Shown: positions 43,301-58,773, numbered from the stretch's first letter. The stretch: DNA of 64,000 nucleotides from Anaeromyces robustus (GCA_002104895.1 MCFG01000004.1:75001-139000), one strand, 5' to 3'. Numbers and translations are program-made. Notes: a model not told the origin generated them from the letters alone.

Positions 43301-46300
43301 TTAGATGAAGATGTTGTATTAATGAGAGCATTAAGAGATATGAATTTACCAAAGTTTGTATTTGAAGATGTTCCACTTTTCTTAGGTTTAATTTCTGATT
43401 TATTCCCAGGTCTAGATTGTCCTAGAGTTAGATATCCAAGTTTCAATGATGCTGTAGAGGAAGTATTAAAAGAAGATAAAATGATTATTGTTCCAGAACA
43501 AGTAGATAAAGTAGTTCAATTATATGAAACTATGTTAACGAGACATACTACAATGGTTGTTGGCCCATCTGGTGGTGGTAAATCTGTTATTATTAATACT
43601 ATTGCTAAAGCTCAAACTAAGTTAGGTCTTCCAACTAAGCTATATATTATGAATCCAAAAGCTATTACTGTTATTGAACTTTATGGTATTTTGGATATTG
43701 TTACAAGAGATTGGACAGATGGTCTTTTATCTAATATTTTCAGAGAAATTAATAAGCCAACAGATAAAAAAGAAAGAAAGTATATGGTATTTGATGGTGA
43801 TGTTGATGCCGTTTGGGTAGAAAATATGAATTCAGTTATGGATGATAATAGGCTTTTGACTCTTCCGAATGGTGAACGTATTAGATTACAGAAACATGTT
43901 TCACTTCTATTTGAAGTTGGTGATTTACAATATGCTTCTCCAGCTACCGTTAGTAGATGTGGTATGGTATATATGGACCCAAAGAATTTAGGCTATAAAC
44001 CATACTTCCTTAAATGGGCCTATGGTCATACAAATAAAGAAGAATCTGATAATTTAATAAAATTATTTGAAAAGTATATACCAACATGTATTGATTATAT
44101 TTTTGAAGGAACTTTCCAAGGAACAACTACTGATCCATTAAAACTAGTAATTCCAATTACATCATTATGTATGATCACTCAATTATGTTGCTTATTGGAT
44201 ACTATGATACCATCTGATAGTAAAAATCAAATAAGTGAAAATGTTTTGGAAGGTATTTTTATTTTTGGCATTGTTTTCTCTATTGGTGCAGGTATTCTTG
44301 AAGAAGATAGAGAAAAATTTAGTGAAATGGTAAAAAAATTATCAGATTTATCTCAAGTACACACTGATGGAATGATTAGTATTGGTCAAATTCCTGGAAA
44401 TGAAAAATCATTATATGATTACCTTTTCGACGTTAAAAGAGAACAATGGGTATCATGGAATGAATATATTCCAGAATATGTTCATGAACCATTAAAATCC
44501 TTTAATGATATTTTAGTACCAACAATGGATACTGTTCGTCATACTTGGTTATTAGATAAATTAATAGGAATTAAAAAACCAGTTTTGTTTGTTGGTGAAC
44601 CAGGTACCTCTAAAACAGTTACATTACAAAATTATTTACATCAACTTGATCCTGAAAAATATATTGTATTAAATGCCAATTTTTCGAGTAGAACTACTTC
44701 AATGGATATTCAAAGAAACTTAGAAGCCAATGTAGAAAAAAGAACTAAGGATACATATGGACCGGCAGCAGGAAAAAAATTAATTGTTTGTATTGATGAT
44801 TTAAATATGCCTCAAAAAGATATTTATGGTACACAACAACCTATTGCTTTATTGAAACTTCTTTTTGAAAAAGGCGGTCTCTACAGTAGAGGAAAAGAAT
44901 TGAATTGGAAACATTTGAAAGACGTTCAATTTGTTAGTGCTATGGGTACCCCTGGTGGTGGTAGAAATGATATTGATCCGAGATTCTCTTCACTCTTTGC
45001 CATATTTAATATTACTTTCCCTAAGAAAGAATCTTTAAGTCGTATTTATTCTTCAATTATTGAAGGTCATACTGTTAGTTTTTGTGATGAAGTTAAAGAG
45101 GTAGTTCCAAAAATTACAACTATGACTTTAAGGTTATATGAAGACATTTTACAACATTTACTTCCTACACCATCTAAATTCCATTATATTTTCAATCTTC
45201 GTGATATTAGTAGGGTTTACGAAGGTATTTATCAAACTGTACCAGATAACTTTACATCAGCTAGTGCATTTGGACGTTTATGGAGAAATGAATGTTTAAG
45301 AGTATTTTATGATAGATTAGTAACTGAGGAAGATAAAGAATATGTTAATAATTTAATTAATACACTTATTACAGAAAACTTTACTGATGTAGAATATATA
45401 GAAAAAAATCCGATTTTATTTGGTGACTTTAGACAAGCTATGCAGGAAGAAAACCCAGTAAGAATATATGAAGATTTATTAGATTATAATGCCATTAGAC
45501 CAATATTCCAAGAAATACTTGAAGATTATAATGATGTTAATAATAAGATGAACCTTGTTCTTTTTGATGATGCTTTAGAACATTTAACAAGAATACATAG
45601 AATAATTCAATTAAAACGTGGTCATGCATTATTAGTTGGTGTTGGTGGTAGTGGTAAGCAGTCTTTAACTAGATTGGTAGCCTATGCCGCAGGTTACGAT
45701 GTATTTGAAATTACTTTGACTAGAGGTTATGGTGAAAATGAATTTAGAGAAAATTTAAAGACACTTTATACCCAATTAGCAGAAGGTAAGAAAACAATAT
45801 TTATGTTTACTGATGCTCATGTTGTTCAAGAAGGTTTCCTTGAATTAATTAATAATATGTTAACAACTGGTATGGTTCCAGCTTTGTATGATGATGATGA
45901 AAAGGATGCATTAATTAATTCTTTGAGGGAAGAAGTTAAAAAGATGGGTATTGTTGAAAATAAAGAAAATATATGGCAATACTTTATTAGTAAGTGTAAT
46001 AATTATTTACATATTGTTCTTTGTATGTCACCTCAAGGAGACAAACTCCGTGAAAGATGTAGAAGTTTTCCTGGTTTAGTTAATAATACTATTATTGATT
46101 GGTTCCAACCATGGCCAGAACAAGCTTTGTTTGCTGTAGCTGACGCTTTTCTTGGAACTACTAATGTTCCACAAGAAAATCGTTCAGATATTGTTACACA
46201 TATGGTTAAAGTTCATCTTTTAGTAGGTGAAATAAGTAATTTATTCCTACAAAGATATAGAAGAATCAATTTTGTTACGCCAAAAAATTATTTGGATTAT

Positions 46301-49300
46301 ATTAATACTTATAATATGTTGTTAAAAGATAATCTTGAATTAAATGGTAAACTTTGTAACAGATTAGAAACTGGTTTAGGTAAATTGGAAGAAGCATCTT
46401 CACAATTAGATGTATTAAATGAACAATTGGCTGAACAAAATATAGCTGTTAAGAATAAAACAGAAGCATGTAATCAACTTTTAGAAGTTATTACAAAGAA
46501 TACTGCTGAAGCAGAAGAAAAGAAAGCTTTAGCTGTAAAGAAAGAAGCTGAATTAACTACCCAAACATTACAAATTGCAAGTGATAAGGAAGAAGCTGAA
46601 AACGCATTAGCAGAAGCTCTTCCAGCTCTTGAAGAAGCTAAATTAGCTTTGAATAATTTATCATCTGCTGAAATTACGGAAATTCGTTCATTTGCTAAAC
46701 CACCAAAGGAAGTACAAAAAGTATGTGAATGTATTTGTGTTATTAAAGGAATTAAGGATATTTCATGGAAATCAGCTAAAACAATGATGTCACAGGTTGA
46801 TTTCAAATCTTCTTTATCTAATCTTGATATTGATAATATATCAGGTCAACAATTAAAATCTGTTAAAGCAATTATTCGTGAAATGGATATACAACCAGCT
46901 AGAATGAAGGAAATTTCTTCCGCTGGTGCAGGTTTATTACAATTTGTTAATGCTGTCGTTGGTTATTGTAACGTAGCTAAACAAATTCAACCAAAGAGAA
47001 ATGCTGTTGCGGCTTTAGAGAAGAATTTGCAACAAAGTAAACGTGATTATGAAAAAATTACTAAAGAATTAACTGATTTGAATAACCAACTGAATTCTTT
47101 ACAAGAAAACTTCCAACAAAAGAAAACAGAACAGATAGAACTTAAGCAAATGGCAGAACTTATGGAACGTCGTTTAATTGCAGCTGATAAACTTATTTCT
47201 GGTTTAAGTTCTGAAAGAGTACGTTGGTCTAAAGATTTAGGAAACTTGAAAGAACAAAGGGTTCAATTACTAGGTGATTGTTTATTAGAATCTGGTTTCT
47301 TAAGTTATACTGGTGCATTCAATTGGGAATTAAGAAATGAATTAATTTATAATAGGTGGCTTAATGACTTAAAAGAAAAGAATATTCCATTATCACCAAA
47401 CTTTAGAATAGAAACTTTATTAGTAACTGATGTTGAAATTAGTAAATGGGCATCTCAAGGTCTTCCAAGTGATGAATTATCTATTCAAAATGGTATATTA
47501 ACTACAAAAGGTACACGTTTCCCATTATGTATTGATCCACAACAACAAGCTCTTAATTGGATTAAAAAGAAAGAAGCAAGTAATAATTTAAAGATTTCTT
47601 CCTTTATGGAACCTGATTTCTTAAAACAATTAGAAATGGCTATTACTTATGGTTTTCCATTCTTATTTGAAGACGTAGATGAATATATTGATCCAGTTAT
47701 TGATAATGTTATTGATAAAAATATAAAATCAGTAAGTGGTAGAAAATTTATTGTTCTTGGAGATAAAGAAGTTGATTATGATCCAAATTTCCGTTTATAT
47801 CTTGTTTCACGTCATGCTAATCCAACTTATTCTCCAAAGGTTTTTGGTAGTGCTTTAATTATTAATTATAATTTAACATTTAAAGGTCTTTCAGATCAAT
47901 TATTAAATGTTGTAGTAAATCATGAAAGAAGAGAATTAGAAGAACAAAGAGAAAGATTAACTATAGAAATGAGTGAAAATAAGAAATTATTAAAAGATTT
48001 CGAAGATATGCTTTTAAGAGAACTTGCTTCATCAACAGGTATGATGTTGGATAATGTAGAATTAATTAGCACTTTAGAAGATACAAAATCCAAGGCTAGT
48101 GAAATTTCACAGAAATTAATTTTAGCTAATCAGACATCTGAAGAGGTTAATAATTCACGTAATGCTTATAGACCTGTTGCTAAATGTGGTGCAGTATTAT
48201 TCTTTGTTATTACAGAATTATCAACTATTAATCCTATGTATGAATATTCCTTAAGTGCTTTCTTAGAAGTATTTAATTCATCATTGAAAAAGAGCAAACC
48301 TGATCCAGTACTTTCTAAAAGATTAATTAAAATTATTGATACATTGAAGTACTCTGTCTATAATTATACATGTACTGGTTTATTTGAAAAACATAAATTA
48401 ATGTTTTCATTCCAAATGACTATTAAATTAATGGATGCTGAGGGTAAAATAGATCAAAATGAATTAAATTTCTTCCTTAAAGGTGATATTTCCTTAGATG
48501 AACCAGAAATTCCTAATCCATATCCAAGTTGGATGACTAATCAAGGTTGGAAAAACCTTATCAAATTATCAACTATTAATCCTGTATTTGAAAATCTTGT
48601 TAATGATGTTATGTCTAATGAAGAAATGTGGCGAACATGGGCTAAGAAAGATAGACAGTCAAAAAATATAATTTTCCCAATGGATTATTCTAAAAAAACA
48701 ACACCATTCCAACAATTATGTTTATTGAGATGTTTTAGAATTGATCAAGTCTATAATGCTATTACTAATTTCGTTATAAGTGAAATGGGTGAAAAGTATG
48801 TTATGCCACCAGTTATTAATTATCAAAATATTTTCGATCAATCTTCACCGACATCACCTGTTGTTTTCGTTTTAAGTCCTGGTGCTGATCCACAAAGTGA
48901 TTTACAAAAATTAGCAGAAAATCTTGGTTTTGGTGGTAATAAATTAAAATTCTTATCATTAGGTCAAGGTCAAGCTCCTATCGCTCTACAATTACTTGAT
49001 GTTGCTGTTTCAAGAGGTCAATGGCTTATGCTTCAAAATTGTCACTTATTGGTTAATTGGTTGAAAACTTTAGAAAAAATTTTAGATAAAATTGAAAAAC
49101 CTCATCGTGACTTTAGATTATGGCTTACTACTGAACCAATTGCAGGTTTTCCAATTGGTATATTACAAAAATCTTTAAAGGTTGTTACAGAACCGCCAAA
49201 TGGTTTAAAACTTAATTTAAGAAGTAGTTTTTATAAAATTGCTGAAAAGGACTTAGAAGATTGTGAACATGAAGTATTTAAATCATTAGTATATATTTTA

Positions 49301-50647
49301 GCTTTCTTCCATGCTGTTGTACAAGAAAGAGGTAAATATGGTAAGATTGGATGGAATGTAACTTATGATTTCAATGAATCTGATTTCAGAGTTTCCTATA
49401 CAATTATAAGAATATATTTAAATAAGACATTAGAACAAGATGACCAAAAGATTCCATGGACCACATTAAGATATTTAATTGGTGAAACAATTTATGGTGG
49501 TCGTGTTACAGATGATTACGATAGAAGAGTCGTTAATGTATATTTAGAAGAATACTTAGGTGATTTCTTATTTGATTCATTCCAACCTTTCTTCTTCTAT
49601 AAGGGTCCAAATATTAGATATAAAGTCCCACCTATTGGTTCACGTGAAGATTATATTAATTATATTGAAGATTTACCATTAACTAATTCACCAGATGTTT
49701 TAGGTTTACATCCAGATGCTGAAATTGGTTATTTAACAACAGCTGTAAATACAATGTGGTCTGAATTATTAAGTTTACAACCTCGTAGTTCAGAAAGTTC
49801 TGATGGTGTAAGTAGAGAAGACTTTATCGGTGGTATTGCATCTGATATACAAGAAAGTATACCAGCAGAATTTGATACTATAAGAATATATAAAAGCTTT
49901 GGTACCCCAACTCCAACAAAAATTGTTTTGATCCAAGAATTAGAAAGATGGAATATTTTAGTAGAAGCTATGGCTAGTTCACTTCGTGATCTTAGAGGTG
50001 CACTGAAAGGTGAAATTGGTATGAGTCAAAAATTAGATGAAATTGCCAATAGTTTATTTGATGGTGTACTTCCAGATATGTGGAGAAACCTTGCACCACA
50101 AACAGAAAAGAAATTAGGTAGTTGGATGAATCATTTCAAAAAACGCTATAATCAGTATTCTGAATGGGTTAAAGAAGGTGAACCTATTGTTATTTGGTTA
50201 GCAGGTTTACATGTTCCTGAAGCATATACAACAGCTTTAGTACAAACAGCTTGTAGAAAGAATGGTTGGTCATTGGATCGATCAACATTGTACACTGAAG
50301 TTACTCAATACATTAATCCAGAAGATATTACAGAAAAACCAGCATCTGGTTGTTATGCACAAGGTTTATTCTTAGAAGGTGCAGGATGGGACCTTGAAAA
50401 TAATTGTTTGATGAAATTACCACCTGGTAGTTCATTATATCAAAATCTTCCAATTTTAAGGATTATACCAATTGAAACACATCGTTTACGTCTTAAAAAT
50501 ACATTTAAAACACCTGTATATGTTACTCAACAACGTAGAAATGCTTCAGGTGTAGGATGGGTAATGGATGCAAATCTTGCAACAAAAGAACATTATAGTC
50601 ATTGGGTATTACAAGGTGTAGCTCTCGTACTGAATATTAGTGATTAG
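34306..50647 (+). CDS. DNAH10: Axonemal dynein heavy chain, DNAH10 type (inner arm I1/f beta chain)
   Basis: Seventeen exons: 34306-34713, 34848-34932, 35114-35647, 35800-36144, 36238-36461, 36600-36857, 36947-37168, 37293-37567, 37689-37946, 38021-38133, 38222-38304, 38402-38662, 38756-38956, 39055-39189, 39286-39474, 39659-42973, 43100-50647, giving about 4,817 residues (human DNAH10 about 4,470). AAA1 has GPAGTGKT (about residue 2176), AAA2 GPSGGGKS (2457), AAA3 GEPGTSKT (2801) and AAA4 GVGGSGKQ (3149). The stalk coiled coil starts near 3390, with [16 protein letters not shown] at the microtubule-binding tip and [15 protein letters not shown] in the returning helix. The P-loop set and blocks such as [20 protein letters not shown] and [17 protein letters not shown] fit DNAH10 and exclude cytoplasmic dynein. 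The N-terminal tail has a Lys-rich insert (about 35226-35390). It works in flagellar inner arm I1, setting waveform. Introns are confined to the first third. Confidence 0.95.
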
Positions 50648-51650
50648 ATTATTATATTTTAATATTTATATCATTACAATTATAAAAAAACATATAAAAA
50701 ATATTATAGAATTTTATTATCATAAAAAAAAAAAAAAAAAAAAAAAAGCATATAAGAAATAGATAAATAAAAAAAAAGATATTATAATATATTAAATAAT
50801 TAATTTAAAAAATTTTTTGTATATATATAAATTTTGTATATTTAATTTATTTTAATTAACAAAAATATCTATTCATAATAATATATAAATGATTTTTTTA
50901 AAAAAGTAAAAAATATGCATACATTAAAGATTAATCATCATTAATGTAAATTATTTATATACCATTCTATTAATAATCATAATAATAATATTCATATTTT
51001 AATATAAATATAATAGGATAGAAGAATATGTGATATGATTATTATATCAATGTAAAAATAAAAAATAAGATAATTAAGCAACAATTATTATAAATAAAAA
51101 AAATTAAAAAATAATAATATATTTTATTATTTTAAACAACAATAATTAAAGAGTTTTGAGAAAGATTATTTATTATTTTGATAAACAGACTTTTTAATTT
51201 TTGAAAAAAAATTTTTTTTTAAATATTATGGTTGTACTAATATTTTATTATTTAAAATATATTATTTAAAATATAAAACTTAACGATCATATAAAATTCT
51301 TATTTATAATAATTACATTAATTATTAAACTTTTATTATGCTAAGTTCAATAAATATTAATATTTTAGTTTTTTAAATTATATTAATCATTAATAATGAA
51401 ACATTGATTATGATAAATTATAAATGCCATTTAATAAAATTTTAATATTAATATAATAAATATATATATATTAAAATATCCAGTGTTATTAAAAACAATT
51501 TTAAAAAGTCGATAAGGATCATTATTTATTAAATTCTATAGGAAATACAAATACACTAAATAATATATAGCATTATAAAAAATTAATAATAAAGTTGTAA
51601 ATAATTATAAAAAAATTAATTATTTTTTAAAAATTGTTTATTATTTAAAA
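50648..51650. other. Intergenic region between DNAH10 and the BBOF1-like gene
   Basis: A 1-kb A/T-rich stretch between two same-strand flagellar genes, with A-runs near 50725-50745. No exon or clear motif seen. Confidence 0.6.
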
Positions 51651-53483
51651 ATGGCTAAAACAAAAGCCAAATCTAAACAAAAGGCATCACCAGTAACTTC
51701 TTCTTCAAAAACTACTAAAGGAAGTGTAGTTATACCCAAACAAACATTACAAAATATTATACCTTTAAAAACAGATTTACATATTGATGATTTAGATGAA
51801 GATGTATTAAAAGAAAGGTTTTTTATTAATATTATTATAATAATTACATATTATTACAATTTCACATGAAATATTATAATATTAAATATTAATATAATCT
51901 ATATTTTATGTAATATTTTATTAATTATAAAAACAAAAGACTTGAATTATTAAATAAAGAACTTAACTACTACAAAGGAAAATGTATATCATTGTAAGTA
52001 AAAAATATAATTAATATATATGTTAATTTATATATAATATAAAATGATTTATATGATATTTAAAATTGATATATAAATTAACGGAAAATTTCTTTTTTTT
52101 TAAAAAAAATATTATTATGAATCATAAAGAAAAAATGAAAATGAAAGATTAAGAACTGAAATTGAAGAAAATAAAAAGGATACTGTAAATATTAATTATT
52201 TTATGATAATTTATTGATTAAATATAAAAAAATATAATTATTCATGTATTCTCTTTCTCTTTATGTTTATATATCTATCCTAATTTTAAAGTCAGATTAT
52301 GTAAAATATTTAGAAGAAAGTAAAAATAAAAAACAAATAGAAATTGATAAAATTATTGAAAGTGCTAATGAAGAATTTCAATTATACTTGAATAAAAAAC
52401 GTGAAAGAAAAAATGAATATGATAAAAAATACCAAGGTATAAAAAAGTAAATCATAAATATATAATTATTCAGAGATCTATATTTTGAACAAATTGGAAA
52501 TTAATATATATATATATTTTAATTTTTAAAGAAATTGAAAAATATATTGCTGAATTAGAAGTAAAAATTGAAGCTAAGAAACAAGAAATTAAAACTTATG
52601 CTGATATACAAGTAATTATTTTATATAAATAATTATTATCAATAACAATAATATCTATCTATGCAATTGCTTTTTTCTTATTTATTTTTTTTTATTCTCT
52701 ATTTTAATATATTATTAAGTCAAATAGAATTAAACATGAAACTGAAATCAGTAGATTAACAAATAGTATTAATAGAACCAAACAAGAACATGATCTTGAA
52801 ATATCAAATTTAGAACGAGACTTATTACAAAGTAGAGTGAAAACTCAAAGAGAAACAGAACAAACAATAAAGAATATGGAAGCTGTGGCACAAGAGGTAT
52901 GCTCTCAATATTTACCTAATAATATAATAAACATATGTTAAATGAAAATAATATAGTTGAATAGAATAATTTTAAGAAAATAATAATTATATTAATAATT
53001 ATTTTAATATTTCATCATTATTAAAATAAATATTAATATTTAATAATAAAAATTACAATTTAATAAATCATATGATTTTATGAAAAAAAAAAAAAAAAAA
53101 AAAAAAAAAAGAAAGCTTCAAAATATTTAAATGAGTATATACAATTATTAGATAAAGATAATGAACGATTAGAAGCAGGATTAGCAATAGCTATTCAAGC
53201 TACAGATCAATTAATGGAAGAAAAAAGTCGATTAGAAAGAGAAAATGAAATACTTCGACAAGAAAATAAATATAGAGATAGTTTAGCAAATATAAGACTT
53301 AGGCGAATTAATAAAGCTATTGAAAATAGGAAAACAATTGATATTCGTCATAATGCAGATGAAAATTTACAGAAAAGGGAAAAATTATTAAAATTATTAT
53401 CCAAAGATACCGAAATAACACCAGAATTAATTGAATTTGTTAATAATAAATTGAAATGGGATGATAATGATTATTCATTTTAA
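51651..53483 (+). CDS. BBOF1-like coiled-coil basal body/flagellar protein
   Basis: Seven exons: 51651-51817, 51940-51993, 52130-52184, 52292-52436, 52532-52611, 52720-52896, 53112-53483, giving 349 residues. A basic Lys/Ser N-terminus (MAKTKAKSKQKASP) precedes an almost continuous coiled coil from about residue 50 to 290. Blocks resembling basal body-orientation factor 1 occur in the right order: DYVKYLEESKNKKQIEIDKI, then RETEQTIKNMEAVAQE, then LLDKDNERLEAGLAIAIQAT, then RLERENEILRQENKYRDSL. BBOF1 localises to basal bodies and axonemes in multiciliated and sperm cells and is needed for ciliary alignment or stability. A structural flagellar role is inferred, supported by the DNAH10 neighbour. 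Coiled-coil similarity is easily overrated, so other axonemal CCDC proteins remain possible. The seventh exon follows a 31-base A-run acceptor. Confidence 0.6.
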
Positions 53484-54182
<699 letters not shown>

Positions 54183-54919
54183 TTAATCGATAGTATCTAA
54201 ATCTTCTGGGATATTGAAGTTTTTACAAAAATCTTTCTGTGTAACATAAAATCTATTATTACAAAAGGATTGCAATATAAATATATTATCAGTCCATCTA
54301 TTTGCAGCTTCTGTATAAATAATTATTTTTATATAATATATATAAATTATATATTATTAAATTATTATTAGTTATGAAAAATGAATAATATTTAAAGATA
54401 ATAATTTATAACAATATAAACTTTACCTTTTGCTTTTTCTGATTCTTTTTCTGAATATATAAATAAATAATTAAATCAATTAATAAAAAAAAATTTTATA
54501 TATATAGTGAAAAAAAAAAAATAAAAAAAATTTTTATATATAATATTTTATTTACTTTTCTTTTCAATAATAACCGGATCACAATCTTCATATTTCTTTA
54601 TTTCTTTTTTAAACTTTTCATTTTTTTCCGTTTCTCCTTTTAATATCTCTAAATTTTGTTCCCTTGATTCCTATATTTATTATAGTTTATTAATATTTTT
54701 GAGAATAAATAATATATTAATTTATATTTAACTTACTGAAGGCACTCTTTCACTTGAGGCTTTTTCTATTTTCTTTTCTAATTCTTTTTGTAATTTTTCT
54801 TGTTCTTTTATTTCCTTTTTTAATAATTTTATTTTTTCTTCTTTCTATGAATATATGGATATATATATTTAATTATTATCAGATTTTAAGATGTAAGTAA
54901 TATAATTTATAATATGTAA

Positions 54920-54976
<57 letters not shown>

Positions 54977-56017
54977 TTTTGATTTACTTGAATTCTTGAA
55001 GTATTTGGAAAGGACCAATAGTAATTTGAAGTACCTATTTATTTTATTATATATATATAAAGAAAAAAATCGAGTTATAATATTAATATATATATATATT
55101 ATATTTATTATATATATTATTATATTACATTTTATTATTTATTGTATTACCAATTTTTTCGCAATTAATCATATTATCGGCTACTAAAGACTCAATTACT
55201 TCTTTTACACTTTGAGAAACTATTTAATATATTTTTTATATGTATATTAATATTATAAGTTTTATATATATATTAAAGTCTTAATAATTTTATAAAGTAT
55301 ATCAAATTATACAAATTTTATATTCATTTTTTAAATCGATTATATAATAAATTTGATATTTACCAACTCCTTTTAATTTTGGAGCTTGTCTTTCAAGTTC
55401 CTTTTTTTTTATTTTTTTGTTAAATAATTATATATAAAATTTATAAAATAATATTTTTTTTTTAAGTTTAAAATTTAAATGTTTTCTAAATTGTTATTTA
55501 AGTATTATTTTTATGTATGTTACCTTTAATTGATAGAAATCTTTCTTTTTTATTATTTTTTAACAATTTTATGAATGATACATTTTAATGAATGGACGAT
55601 ACAGAATTTCATTTTTTTAAAAGAAATATATAGAAATAATTAATTTTAAATAATTTTTTTATTTATTGAAAAAATATTATATATTTATTCTTTACTGATT
55701 CATGAAAAAGATCGCATAAACGTTTTCTTTTTTCTTCAAAAGTAATTCCCTTTCTTTTAGACTTTTTTTTTTTTTTTTTTTTTTGGAGAAAATATTTATA
55801 AATTAAAGATATATATGTTAATTCATCAAATTATTTAATATTATTATTTTTAATATTATTATATTTATATGTATTTATTTATTCTTTTTTTTCTTTTTTT
55901 CTTTAAAATAAATATATATTACTCTTTGTATAATGAAAAACATAAATTAACTTATATAAAATTATATAGAAAGATTATAATACATTTTTAAAATATTTTA
56001 TTATTAATATTTACCAT
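54183..56017 (-). CDS. MND1: Meiotic nuclear division protein 1 (MND1)
   Basis: Ten exons: 56017-56015 (the ATG alone), 55761-55696, 55544-55524, 55400-55364, 55219-55151, 55034-54988, 54844-54737, 54670-54556, 54450-54427, 54310-54183, giving 205 residues, the same length as human MND1. Conserved blocks run from end to end: SKRKGITFEEKRKRLCDLFH, KDFYQLKELERQAPKLKGV, SQSVKEVIESLVADNMINCE, KIGTSNYYWSFPN (winged-helix domains), a Lys/Glu coiled coil, and the diagnostic C-terminus KEAANRWTDNIF followed by FNIPEDLDTID. MND1 pairs with HOP2 to stimulate DMC1/RAD51 strand invasion during meiotic recombination in the nucleus. The first exon is inferred because SKRKG lacks an initiator; ATG|GTAAAT at 56017 is the nearest suitable site. 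No other defects are seen. Confidence 0.93.
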
Positions 56018-56906
56018 ATTTATATTTATATTATATAATAAAAAGATATAAAATGAAATAAAAAAAATAAAAAAGAAATTCTATTATTCTTCTTTTTTGA
56101 AAGTTAAATTAAATAAAATATTCTTTATATTAAAGATTCAGAATAAGAATTAAAATTTTAAAAAGATAGCTTATGAACTATTAAAAAAAAAGGAATAAAT
56201 ATTATATAATTAACTATTTTTTTTTTTTTTTTTTTCAAAACTTTAAAAAAATTTTGCTTCGCATTTTTATTTTTAATAATTATATGGATTATATATGGTA
56301 AATATATAACAATACATAATTATAATATATTATAATATATATTGTAATATTATAATTAATATATTTAAATTATTCATTGTTAATAATTAATAATTATGAC
56401 AAATTATTATATAAATATTAACAATCTAATATATAAAACTATTAAAAACTTTTAATTTATTTTTATTATTTATTATTTATATTTATTATTTATTAATATT
56501 TATTATTATTAATAAAGTATGGAAATTAATATATATCGAAATTAGAAAAATTTTATATATATTATTATTAATTATTATTATTTATGAATATATATATTTA
56601 TATATATAACAAATAAAAATCAGTTTTCATTTTTATAAATAATAAAAATTAATAAAAATTATTAATAATTTCTAAGTTATAACATTAAAATTATTAAATA
56701 ATATTATATATAATAATTAAATAAATTAAATATTTTTTATTATTAATTTCGTTTTTTTGTTATATTATATGTACAAAAGTATATAAATTATATATATTAT
56801 ATATATATAAAATAAATAAATATTCTATTTTTTTTTTAAATAAATATCAAAAAATGTTTTAAAAGGTATAATTTATTTTAGTCAAATTATTAAATAAAAA
56901 TATAAA
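56018..56906. other. Intergenic region between MND1 and the kinesin gene
   Basis: Upstream of MND1 and downstream of the kinesin gene (both minus). TA-rich, with T-runs near 56217-56235. No exon seen. Confidence 0.6.
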
Positions 56907-57098
56907 TTAACTTAGTTCAAAAGATTTTAATGTATCTAAAAAAATAGCATCTTTTCCCTTTTTAAGTTTTCTTTTTCTTTTTGTTTTAGTTGGCTTTTGT
57001 GTATTATTATCTTTTCTATTTCGTGTATCCATATTTTGTGTATCTGTTCCCGAATTATATTCTTTATTACTTTCTTCATGATTTGAATTACTTTCCAA

Positions 57099-57166
<68 letters not shown>

Positions 57167-58270
57167 CATTTACTTCTTTCTTTGATTCCATATCTAAGTT
57201 AATGACTACAACCTCATGATTATTGTTAATGCTTGAATCACTAGTATTAGTAGTAATATCAGCATCTTTATTTGAAGTATTATTGTTTTTATCAAAATCT
57301 GAATTTACTTCGTTTTCATTATTTTCACTTTTAACTATTTTTACATCATTTTTCTTTAAATATATATAAAATAAATTATTTATAATTTTTTATCATTAGT
57401 ATTATTAAATAAAAAGAAAAAAGATTAATATAATAAAAAAATATATACTAATCTATTAAATTTTATTTATATTTATATTCCTGATATTTACGTCATCTGG
57501 CTTTATTTTTTTACTGTTTTTTAACATAGATATTTGATTATTTAAATCATTAATTGTTTCTTCATATTTTCTTTTCTTTTCATTAAATTTCTTCGTTAAA
57601 TCTTTTTTAAATTTTTCATATAATTCTTCATGAGCTTGTTGTATTTGTATAATCTTTATTATTATTGTTGTTTATTGTAATGTTTATTTTATATATAAAT
57701 ATATTAAAATATAAATATTTTTTTATATAAATATAAATAAATATAATCAATATATATATATAACATTTTATTTATTATTTATTTTTTTATTTCATATATA
57801 TTTACATCATTTTTTAGTTTGTCAATGTTTTGTTGTTTACTTAGTACAACATTTTCCATTACACTGATATTATCTTCTAATTTTTTTACCTAAAGTTAAT
57901 AATTTTTTTAATTAAAATTAACATGATTTTAAATATTGTTAGATGTAAATTGAAATATTAATTTATGACTATAAAAAGTGTTATATGAAGATAATAATTA
58001 CTTTATTAGTTTCAATAATTTCCTTTCTATGTGCTTTTGTTAGTAATTCCTACATATATTTATATTCATTTATATGTAATAAAATATATTTTGTTATTTA
58101 ACTGTTATATAATATCATTATAATATTATTTTAATTTATAAATATATACGAACTATTTTCTTAAGCTTAAAAAAATATTATTTATTTATTTATTTATTAT
58201 TATTATGAAAAAATATATATTTTCACATGTAATAATAAAATGAAAAATAATATTAATTAGTATTGTTTTA

Positions 58271-58331
<61 letters not shown>

Positions 58332-58395
58332 TTACTTTTTCGTTAATTTTTTTCTTATCGTCTTCGATAGTTTTTTTCTATTGTAAAAAGAATAA

Positions 58396-58447
<52 letters not shown>

Positions 58448-58773
58448 ATTATTTATATAATATATATTATATATATTTTATTTTAATTAAATTATCTACA
58501 TAATATAAAGATATTAAACTTACTTGTTCTTTATAGTCAATGATTTGTTTTTCTAAGGTTTCAATCTAAATGATAAATAAAAATAATTTATATATATTTT
58601 AATAATTTATTATTCAAAACAAACAAAAAAAGATATAATTATTAATGTATTATGAAAATATATATTACTTCTTGTCCTAATGAGCTTATAATCATATCTT
58701 TTCTCTTAAGTTTACTAATTAGTTTATCATTGTCCTGTATATATATATATATATAATATTAATGAATTAAAAA

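Noticed and set aside
43228-46806. Antisense open frames inside the dynein gene (43228-43446, 46474-46806)
   Set aside because: Shadow frames opposite strongly conserved dynein coding sequence.
34306-50647. Cytoplasmic dynein 1 heavy chain
   Set aside because: The AAA3 and AAA4 P-loops ([16 protein letters not shown]) and many long blocks match axonemal DNAH10; cytoplasmic dynein has GVSGAGKT-type AAA4.
58145-58175. Possible extra kinesin mini-exon coding LKKIV
   Set aside because: Its only donor would shift the frame into a stop in the next exon; the neighbouring exons join in phase 0 without it.
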